Positions 57,440 through 64,000 of a stretch of DNA of 64,000 nucleotides are shown here, one piece after another. The notes beneath the pieces are model-generated. The model saw nothing but the letters and a program-made list of their open reading frames with translations, had not been told where the DNA came from and searched no databases. The position numbers and the translations under genes are program-made. The DNA comes from Calditrichia bacterium (GTDB lineage: Bacteria; Calditrichota; Calditrichia; RBG-13-44-9; J075), in NCBI GenBank assembly GCA_028284445.1, contig JANQRS010000023.1:101331-165330 (forward strand), in the 5' to 3' direction. Numbering within the stretch: position 1 is the stretch's first letter; every line of letters starts with the position of its first letter.

Positions 57440-58390
57440 ATGATGCATCCGCCCAGCCTGGTAGAAATTCGCCAGGCAGCTGAACGAATCAAGCCCTATG
57501 CCCATCGCACGCCGGTATTGACCTGCCAGGCAATCGACGAAATGGTTGGCAACCAACTGTTCTTCAAGTGTGAGAATCTGCAAAAGGTGGGCGCATTTAA
57601 GTTTCGTGGCGCCTGCAATACCGTTTTATCGCTCAGTGAAGCAGAAGCTGCGAAAGGTGTCGCTACCCATTCTTCCGGGAATCACGCCCAGGCAATTGCC
57701 CTCGCAGCACGTATGCGAAATATTCCGGCTTACATTGTTATGCCGGAGAATTCACCGGAAGTGAAAAAACGTGCGGTCGCTGGCTATGGTGCGGAAATCA
57801 CCTTTTGCAAACCAACACTTCAGGCCCGTGAAACCACTCTCGCTGCAATTGTCGAAAAAACCGGGGCGACATTCATTCATCCATATAACGACTACCGGGT
57901 TATTTGCGGTCAGGCAACAGCGGTGCTGGAACTGATCAATGAAGTGGGCAATCCGGACATCGTAATGACGCCGGTTGGCGGTGGTGGCTTATTGAGCGGG
58001 ACGGCCCTATCGATGCATTACACAGCGCCGCAAGTGCGGGTCATTGCTGCGGAGCCCGCCGGCGCTGATGATGCTTTTCGTTCTTTCCAGGCCGGGCATC
58101 TGATTCCGTCGGAAAATCCACAAACCATCGCTGATGGTTTGCTCACCAGTCTGGGAGACAAAACCTTCGACATCATTTCCCGGCACGTGGAAATGATCCT
58201 CACCTGTAGTGAAGACGGTATTCGTCAGGCAATGCGCACCATCTGGGAGCGCATGAAAATTATTGTCGAGCCATCCTGTGCGGTTCCGCTGGCCTGCATT
58301 ATGGAGCATAACGAGCAATTCAAAGACCAGCGCATCGGCATAATCCTAACCGGCGGCAATGTGGATCTTGAGAGATTACCATGGGGATAA
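57440..58390 (+). CDS. PLP-dependent threonine/serine dehydratase or serine racemase
   Basis: A 316-residue fold-type II PLP enzyme. The Schiff-base lysine is Lys54 in AFKFRGACN, SSGNHAQA binds the substrate carboxylate, and GGGGLLSG binds the PLP phosphate. There is no C-terminal ACT regulatory domain, so it is of the short catabolic/racemase type rather than IlvA. Reaction (threonine or serine deamination, or racemisation) cannot be separated by reading. It probably shares a transcript with the M48 gene. Confidence 0.88.
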   Translation: MMHPPSLVEIRQAAERIKPYAHRTPVLTCQAIDEMVGNQLFFKCENLQKVGAFKFRGACNTVLSLSEAEAAKGVATHSSGNHAQAIALAARMRNIPAYIVMPENSPEVKKRAVAGYGAEITFCKPTLQARETTLAAIVEKTGATFIHPYNDYRVICGQATAVLELINEVGNPDIVMTPVGGGGLLSGTALSMHYTAPQVRVIAAEPAGADDAFRSFQAGHLIPSENPQTIADGLLTSLGDKTFDIISRHVEMILTCSEDGIRQAMRTIWERMKIIVEPSCAVPLACIMEHNEQFKDQRIGIILTGGNVDLERLPWG

Positions 58391-58699
58391 TAAAAGCATT
58401 GAAGATTGAAACATTGAAGGATTGAAGCATTGATACACTGTCAATAACAAACGGCGGAGCCGTTACAAAGCGCAGGCAGATGTTCGCTTCTGGCGAACTT
58501 GTGCAGTAGGGCAACCATGAATGTTAATGACCAACAGCCAGCGCGAGCCTGACGTGAATGCAGTGAGCCTGACGTGGCGCAGCCACTGACGGCCGAGGAT
58601 GGCCTGACACGAACGCAGAGAGGTTTTTTTTCAGAATTTCGGGGGAATCGTTTAAGTACTTTTAGACCCATGTTTTATGTATCAAAAAGGACCTTCGAA
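58391..58699. repeat. Repeat-rich 309-base leader of the propeller lipoprotein gene
   Basis: It begins with imperfect heptamer/octamer repeats of ATTGAAG (58397-58434). Then comes a 6-3-6 hairpin (58450-58464, AACGGC/GCCGTT), a GTTCGC/GCGAAC hairpin (58482-58498), and a 12-base direct repeat GAGCCTGACGTG at 58545 and 58565 with a degenerate third copy near 58610. No gene is supported before the ATG at 58700. Confidence 0.6.
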
Positions 58700-59719
58700 A
58701 TGACAAATCCCCGACGCCCCTGGCGCCCATTACTACTTGTTTTTTTCTCCCTCCTCTTCTTTTTCGCCTGTGCAGACAGAACGTCCGTCATGTCCGACAA
58801 TATGGAAGATCCGGATAACGATCCTGATCCGACGGATTTTCGCTGGGTGTTTGATGCCCGGCCAACAACCAGTGAGATCACAGAGATCATCGTCGACTCC
58901 GACAATACCATTTATGCCGGCACCAGTGCCGACGGCATCTTCGTTAAGGGAGAAAGTGATAGCGTCTGGACGGAAATGAATGATGGGCTGTTCGACACCA
59001 GCATAATTTCCATGACCCTCGCTCAGAACAATACACTCTACGCAGGCACGCCGACCCAGGGTCTCTATCGCTACGACCGGGTTGCTCAAGTCTGGCGCAA
59101 CCTGATTGTACCGGACCCCGCTATTTGGGATGTCGCCGTAAATAGCAGCGGGCATATTTTTGCCACAACCTTCTCAGGCGCTTTCCGCTCTCTTGATAGC
59201 GGCGAAAACTGGACAAAAATGGAAGGGGTTCTTGATTCCCTGATTGTCTTCTCGATGGCAATTGATAGCGAAGGCAATCTTTTTGCGGGAACCAATCGCG
59301 GTGGAATTTACCGCTCACTCGACAACGGCACTAGCTGGTTGGCGACCTCTATCAATGAGTTGGCAATTCGCGATATTATTGTTGATAGCGCCAATCGCCT
59401 TTTCGCCGCCACATTTGCCACGGGCATTCTCATTAGTGAGGATACCGGTCAGACCTGGGAAGCGCCTTCCGGCAACAGTGGCAGCACCGCCATCAATCAG
59501 CTGGCGGTAAACAGCCTTGACTATATTTTCATGGGCGGACAAGGATCCGGTGTCTTTCGTTCGCAGGATAATGGCAATAACTGGCGCATAGAAAACAGCG
59601 GCCTCGATGATCGCGATGTCAACGCCCTGGCGTTCGATGCAGATCATCACCTCATCGCCGGCACCAGCAGCGGAAATATATTCATCACAAATTACCGTAC
59701 TAATATGTCGCAGCAATAA
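58700..59719 (+). CDS. Propeller-repeat lipoprotein
   Basis: A 339-residue protein. Signal peptide with lipobox FFFAC (Cys about residue 20), then a short acidic spacer (DNMEDPDNDPDPTD). The rest is some seven repeats of the type AGT..GG(I/V)(Y/F)RS.D.G..W (for example AGTNRGGIYRSLDNGTSW, MGGQGSGVFRSQDNGNNW), predicting a propeller like those of two-component-regulator or photosystem II assembly Ycf48 proteins. An upstream start at 58574 is in frame, but AAAGGA lies eight bases before 58700. Binding partner unknown. Confidence 0.75.
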   Translation: MTNPRRPWRPLLLVFFSLLFFFACADRTSVMSDNMEDPDNDPDPTDFRWVFDARPTTSEITEIIVDSDNTIYAGTSADGIFVKGESDSVWTEMNDGLFDTSIISMTLAQNNTLYAGTPTQGLYRYDRVAQVWRNLIVPDPAIWDVAVNSSGHIFATTFSGAFRSLDSGENWTKMEGVLDSLIVFSMAIDSEGNLFAGTNRGGIYRSLDNGTSWLATSINELAIRDIIVDSANRLFAATFATGILISEDTGQTWEAPSGNSGSTAINQLAVNSLDYIFMGGQGSGVFRSQDNGNNWRIENSGLDDRDVNALAFDADHHLIAGTSSGNIFITNYRTNMSQQ

Positions 59720-59824
59720 GATTGGCCGGCACCTGATTTTCCAAAACCAAGCTTTACGGGAATATAAAAATCGTTGTCTTGTCTAACTGGTATTGTTTTT
59801 AAATCCAAGACCAGGAGAGGCGCA

Positions 59825-62500
59825 ATGAGTATTATATCTCGTATTCCTTCATGGCAAGGTATTTTCAGCCCACCAAAACTGAAGTGGGATTTGAAGACGC
59901 CTTGCCTTCTTTTTTTTCTGATTTTTTGCGTAACGCCCGGCGTTACTCAGGAAAGGCAGGTCAATAATATCAAGGGATTTGTTTCCGATCGGGAAAGTGG
60001 CGAGTACTTACCGTATGCCAATGTCTATATTTCCGGCAAAAATATTGGGACAACGACCAACACGGATGGTTACTTTGTGCTGGTCAACGTAAAGACCGGC
60101 ATCTGCACCCTGACTGTCGAATATCTCGGCTATTCAACCCGCCAAATTATCATCAATAATCGACGACAGAACGCGGAAGTCGTGAAGGTTCTTACCGAGC
60201 AGATTGCCCCAATACCAATTGAAGACGAAATTGACAAGCACAGCAAAAAACTTCGTGATATCGAAAATGATATTCTTGAGCAAGAGGGCATGGCCTCGAC
60301 AGGAAGAACGTTTAGTGCCGAATCACAGGTCAGTAAAATCGCAGAGTACCGCTCAAGTTTCCTGCACATCCGCCTGGAAGCCCAACTTCTCGAAGCCGAG
60401 GGTGTCACCGTCATCGCTGAAGACTATCAGATGTGGAAAACAGCCGATGAAGTCGGGCAAATCACCTTTTCTCCTCAACAGATTTCTGTTCTGCCAAGCA
60501 TCGGAGAAGCCGATATTTTTCGCTCATTACAACTTCTGCCCGGCATTAGCGGAGTGAACGATGCATCAGCCGGGCTATACGTTCGCGGTGGAACGCCTGA
60601 TCAAAACCTGGTAATGCTTGATGGAATGACGGTATACCATGTGGATCATTTTTTCGGCTTCTTCAGCGCCTTTAATACAGATGCAATTAAAGATGTACAG
60701 GTATTCAAGGGCGGCTACCCTGCCAAGTATGGCGGGCGTCTCTCCAGTGTCGTTGAACTGACCGGCAAAACGGGCGATATTAATCGTAAGCGCCTTGGTG
60801 TCAATGCCAATTTGCTCAGTGCCGGAGCGGTGTTTGAGATGCCGTTCCTTAACGGGAAAGGCAGCTGGATTATCTCCGGGCGCCGCTCCTATAGTGACAT
60901 TATTGGGAGTAGTCTCTATAACAAGCTATTTGACTTTATCACAGATGGTCAGGCAACCACGACTGGTCCTGGCCCCGGCGGCGGACCGGGTGGCGGCTTC
61001 GGCCAATTCCAGCAGGAAACCACCCGCCCGGATTTTTATTTCTACGACTTGAACAGCAAATTATCCTATGCACCCACCGAACAGGATGTGTTTGCCCTGA
61101 GTATATATAACGGCCAGGACAATATGCACGACTTTCAGGAAATCGGTGGATTGCGTTTTGGTCAGGATGATGCAAGCGGTACGCGCGGCCGCGATGAAAC
61201 GACGGATTGGGGCAATACCGGCATCAGTTTGAAGTGGGCCCGGCGATGGGCAGATCGCTTTAACAGTACAGTAATTGTCGCGCGCTCCGACTACTTCAGC
61301 GGCCACGAAACTGATCTCAGCTTCAATATTGAGAGTGAGGACACCTCGCAGGTTTTTCGAGGCGGTCGCGGTTTTGCCTCTCAGGAAGACAATCAGATCA
61401 CCGACCTCACCTTTCGCTGGGATAATGAATTACACCTCAGTAGCGCTCATCGAATCGGCTTCGGTGCCTGGGTGTCCAGCACCACCACCGACTATCTGGC
61501 TACGGTTAACGATTCAACCGAAGTGCTGAACCAGGAAACTGAATCATTGCTGGGCACTTTTTATCTGCAGGACAAGCTACAGGCCTTTGACCGGCTGGAA
61601 ATGACCTTCGGGCTAAGAGGGTCTTTTTATAACCAAACGGAGCAGCTTTATCTTGAGCCGCGCGCATCCATGCAATATGCGCTACCAGCCGGCTTCAAAC
61701 TGAAAGGCGCATGGGGACAGTATAACCAGTTTATTCATCGTATAGAAAATGAAGACGTGTTGGAAGGTAGCCGCGATTTCTGGCTGGTAGCAGATGAAAA
61801 CCTGGAACCTGGTTCTTCGGAACACTATATCATGGGCCTGTCGTACGAGACTGGAAAATATTTGTTCGAAGTTGAAAGTTATTACAAAGACATGACGAAC
61901 CTGGTAGAATTCTCCCGCCGTTTCCGCAATGAAGCAGATTTCGGCAATCTCTTTTTCTTCGGCGAAGGTATTTCTCGCGGCATTGAATTTCTTGCCCAGC
62001 GTAAATCCGGGAAGCTCAATGGATGGCTAAGCTATACCCTCGGAGAAGTTGAACATACATTTGCCGGTTTGAATGATGGTGATCCATTTCCTGCCAGTCA
62101 CGATCGCACCCACGAACTTAAGTTTGTCGGAACCTATTCGTTCGGCCGCTGGAGTTTCGGCAGCACCTGGGTATTTGCATCCGGCCAGCCATACACCTCG
62201 CCTTCCGGACAATACGAGATCGAATTGCTCGACGGAACCGTGCAGAGCTATATCAATGTCGGGGATAAAAACGCCAATTACCTGCCGGATTATCATCGCA
62301 TGGATATCAGCGCATCCTACAAGATCGCTCTAAAGAACACTCATAACTGGAATGGCGAGGTTGGGCTTTCTGTCTTCAACTTATATGACCATAGCAATAT
62401 CTGGTATCGTAAATACGACCTGGAAGTATCGCCAATCGTTGTTACTGATGTGACAATGCTGGGTTTCACTCCAACGCTCTACTTCAAAGCCAATTTTTAA
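59825..62500 (+). CDS. TonB-dependent receptor with carboxypeptidase-like N-terminal domain
   Basis: An 891-residue outer membrane receptor. Signal peptide (about 20-40), a carboxypeptidase-regulatory-like domain (KGFVSDRESGEYLPYANVYI, IGTTTNTDGYFVL), an unusual helical linker, the plug (SIGEADIFRSLQLLPGISG, YVRGGTPDQNLVMLDGMTVY, FKGGYPAKYGGRLSSVVEL) and a barrel. A Gly/Pro-rich insert (GPGPGGGPGGGFGQF) lies about residue 380. AGGAG lies before the ATG at 59825; the frame opens earlier at 59774. It is paired with a DUF4249 lipoprotein, as in many Bacteroidota. Substrate unknown. Confidence 0.88.
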   Translation: MSIISRIPSWQGIFSPPKLKWDLKTPCLLFFLIFCVTPGVTQERQVNNIKGFVSDRESGEYLPYANVYISGKNIGTTTNTDGYFVLVNVKTGICTLTVEYLGYSTRQIIINNRRQNAEVVKVLTEQIAPIPIEDEIDKHSKKLRDIENDILEQEGMASTGRTFSAESQVSKIAEYRSSFLHIRLEAQLLEAEGVTVIAEDYQMWKTADEVGQITFSPQQISVLPSIGEADIFRSLQLLPGISGVNDASAGLYVRGGTPDQNLVMLDGMTVYHVDHFFGFFSAFNTDAIKDVQVFKGGYPAKYGGRLSSVVELTGKTGDINRKRLGVNANLLSAGAVFEMPFLNGKGSWIISGRRSYSDIIGSSLYNKLFDFITDGQATTTGPGPGGGPGGGFGQFQQETTRPDFYFYDLNSKLSYAPTEQDVFALSIYNGQDNMHDFQEIGGLRFGQDDASGTRGRDETTDWGNTGISLKWARRWADRFNSTVIVARSDYFSGHETDLSFNIESEDTSQVFRGGRGFASQEDNQITDLTFRWDNELHLSSAHRIGFGAWVSSTTTDYLATVNDSTEVLNQETESLLGTFYLQDKLQAFDRLEMTFGLRGSFYNQTEQLYLEPRASMQYALPAGFKLKGAWGQYNQFIHRIENEDVLEGSRDFWLVADENLEPGSSEHYIMGLSYETGKYLFEVESYYKDMTNLVEFSRRFRNEADFGNLFFFGEGISRGIEFLAQRKSGKLNGWLSYTLGEVEHTFAGLNDGDPFPASHDRTHELKFVGTYSFGRWSFGSTWVFASGQPYTSPSGQYEIELLDGTVQSYINVGDKNANYLPDYHRMDISASYKIALKNTHNWNGEVGLSVFNLYDHSNIWYRKYDLEVSPIVVTDVTMLGFTPTLYFKANF

Positions 62501-62534
62501 AACCAGTGAATCAAAAAGAAAGATGGGGTCTGCT

Positions 62535-63368
62535 ATGCACAAATATATACTGCTGTTAATTTCGATATTACTATTCCTGATATCCGCTTGTCGCGATTCC
62601 AGCGTCATCCTCGAATCACAGGAGCGTATCGTCGTAGAGGCATTTATATATGCCAATGAACCGGTGGAAGATATCCGCCTAACACTTTCTCAACCTCTGG
62701 ATGTGGAAGAAGATGTTGCAGCTCCCCCGGTCAACGATGCGATCGTTGCGCTTATTCGGGACGGTCAACGCTATTCTTTGGTCTCCTCCGCTGGAGACAG
62801 CGGCTACTATCATTACTCCGGCACCGATTTGGAAATATCAGCAGGCGATGTCTGGCATCTGGAAATTGACTACCAGGGCCAATCTATCACTGCTGAAACA
62901 ATAGTTCCTGAAGCCCCAACCGGCGTCAGTAGCTCGGGTTCTTCGATATCTATCCCATCCTTCGAAGATATTCGCAATGGCGGTGGCACAGTGCCTAACC
63001 TTGAAGATCTCACTGTCACAGTTAGTTGGGAAAATGTCAATGAGGAGCTTTTTTACGTGGTATTTGAAAACCTTGAAAGCGATCCGGATCCGATCAACAG
63101 TGACCTACCCTTTCTGCAACGGCGGATCCGCTTCCCACCCACTCGCCGCAACGAATTCCGGATTGGCGCTTTTTCAATGACCCACCTGGGCACTCACCTG
63201 ATCAAGGTCTACCGGGTCAATCAGGAATATGCAGATCTCTACGAAACACAGGAACAAGATAGTCGCGACTTGAACGAACCGCTTAGCAACATCAATAATG
63301 GATTGGGTGTCTTTAGTGCCTTTCATAGCGATAATGCCAACCTGCTCCTGGAAGTAGAAGATTTTTAA
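62535..63368 (+). CDS. DUF4249 lipoprotein
   Basis: A 277-residue protein. Signal peptide with lipobox LISAC at about residue 19, then the DUF4249 pattern: IVVEAFIYANEPVEDIRLT, VNDAIVALIRDGQRYSL, YYHYSGTDLEISAGDVWHL and a second domain. The family usually sits next to a TonB-dependent receptor and may be its surface partner. An ATG at 62523 is four codons upstream. It follows the receptor by 34 bases. Confidence 0.8.
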   Translation: MHKYILLLISILLFLISACRDSSVILESQERIVVEAFIYANEPVEDIRLTLSQPLDVEEDVAAPPVNDAIVALIRDGQRYSLVSSAGDSGYYHYSGTDLEISAGDVWHLEIDYQGQSITAETIVPEAPTGVSSSGSSISIPSFEDIRNGGGTVPNLEDLTVTVSWENVNEELFYVVFENLESDPDPINSDLPFLQRRIRFPPTRRNEFRIGAFSMTHLGTHLIKVYRVNQEYADLYETQEQDSRDLNEPLSNINNGLGVFSAFHSDNANLLLEVEDF

Positions 63369-63483
63369 AGAAGCCAACAGCCTACAGAATTACTTCTTTT
63401 GATTCATCGTGATTTCCAGTAACTTGCCCGGGCGTTGTGGGAACCCCCAACGCCCGATGATCATTAAACAGGACGTAGAGGCT

Positions 63484-63915
63484 ATGGCAATCTGGAAAAA
63501 CACCACCTCGGTTGAGAATCTGAATTCACATATGCCCGGCACTCTCGGTGAAGCTTTGGGAATTGAAGTGACCGAAATCGGTGAGGACTTTCTCTGCGCT
63601 CGAATGCCGGTTGACCATAGAACGCATCAGCCCTATGGGCTTTTACATGGCGGCGCATCTGTCGCCCTCGCTGAAACACTTGGCAGCATTGGCTCCGGGT
63701 TGTGCATCGACATGAACCGAAAGATTTGCGTCGGTATGGAAATCAATGCCAACCATGTGCGACCGGTGCGCAGCGGCTACGTTAGCGCGAAAGCCCGCCC
63801 GCTGCATCTTGGGGCCAGCACGCATATCTGGGAAATTCGCATCGTCGATGAGAAAGATAAACTGGTTTGCATCAGTCGCCTGACGGTAGCAGTTTTGGAT
63901 AAAAAAGATGCTTGA
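63484..63915 (+). CDS. Hotdog-fold acyl-CoA thioesterase (PaaI/YdiI type)
   Basis: A 143-residue enzyme. It shows LGIEVTEIGEDFLCARMPVD, THQPYGLLHGGASVALAET (the HGG motif with the catalytic Glu nearby) and the ending SRLTVAVLDKKDA. Relatives cleave aromatic or DHNA-CoA thioesters. The frame opens at 63409, but the family start fits MAIWKN at 63484. The stop codon is formed by the first unit of the heptamer array that follows. Confidence 0.85.
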   Translation: MAIWKNTTSVENLNSHMPGTLGEALGIEVTEIGEDFLCARMPVDHRTHQPYGLLHGGASVALAETLGSIGSGLCIDMNRKICVGMEINANHVRPVRSGYVSAKARPLHLGASTHIWEIRIVDEKDKLVCISRLTVAVLDKKDA

Positions 63916-64000
63916 TGCTTGATGCTTGATGCTTGATGCTTGATGCTTGATGCTTGATGCTTGATGCTTGATGCTTGATGCTTGATGCTTGATGCTTGAT
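63907..64000. repeat. Perfect heptanucleotide tandem array (GATGCTT)n
   Basis: At least 13 perfect copies of GATGCTT run from 63907 to the window edge and beyond. The first copy supplies the last Ala codon and TGA of the thioesterase gene. The same unit occurs twice in reverse at 52494-52507. Confidence 0.95.

Noticed and set aside
63907..64000. Possible CRISPR or coding repeat
   Set aside because: The 7-base unit has no spacers, and the coding frame stops inside the first unit.

Overview
The window is a bacterial chromosome segment of mid GC content. Three features point to the FCB superphylum (Calditrichota, KSB1, Ignavibacteria, Marinimicrobia and relatives): three consecutive secreted proteins end in a 'QN(Y/F)PNPFNP' type IX secretion (Por) sorting domain; a TonB-dependent receptor is paired with a DUF4249 lipoprotein; and bL17 carries a long Ala/Glu-rich tail. 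The phylum cannot be fixed from the sequence alone.

Region 1 (about 32.9 kb down to 1.8 kb, all minus strand) is an almost unbroken translation and transcription supercluster. In transcription order it reads tRNA-Thr(TGT), tRNA-Tyr(GTA), tRNA-Gly(TCC), tRNA-Thr(GGT), tuf, rpmG, tRNA-Trp(CCA), secE, nusG, rplKAJL, rpoBC, then rpsL, rpsG, fusA, rpsJ, rplCDWB, rpsS, rplV, rpsC, rplP, rpmC, rpsQ, rplNXE, rpsN, rpsH, rplFR, rpsE, rpmD, rplO, secY, map, infA, rpmJ, rpsM, rpsK, rpoA, rplQ, closed by a rho-independent terminator. The tRNA order before tuf matches E. coli thrU-tyrU-glyT-thrT-tufB. tuf is missing between fusA and rpsJ, adk between secY and map, and rpsD between rpsK and rpoA. Shine-Dalgarno placement shows that many of these genes start at TTG (rpsM, rpsN, rpsC, rpsL, rpoC, rpoB) or GTG. 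Beyond the terminator lie a GHL10-type secreted hydrolase and the 5' part of urocanate hydratase (hutU), cut by the window edge.

Region 2 (33-48 kb) is a mix of housekeeping and accessory genes: a solitary Dpp/Opp-type permease, a cold-shock-like protein, a family 5 uracil-DNA glycosylase, an outer-membrane receptor, DUF4442-marC-pepD, a 1180-residue multi-PAS histidine kinase whose three receiver-like domains all lack the phospho-acceptor Asp, a nitrilase-family amidohydrolase, a redoxin with a medium-chain oxidoreductase, and a DUF429 protein. Between the last two lies a 317-bp element with 20-bp perfect terminal inverted repeats and four 15-nt hairpins spaced exactly 51 bp apart.

Region 3 (48-64 kb) is largely cell-envelope and secretion: three Por-sorted beta-propeller proteins, an FHA protein resembling TagH/Fha of type VI secretion but with no other T6SS gene in view, an M48 CAAX-type protease with a PLP dehydratase, a lipoprotein propeller, a TonB receptor/DUF4249 pair and a hotdog thioesterase. 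The window ends inside a perfect heptanucleotide tandem array. Intergenic DNA in regions 2 and 3 carries several small palindromes and heptamer repeats not explained by genes. All functions are inferred from sequence reading alone; no database search was run.
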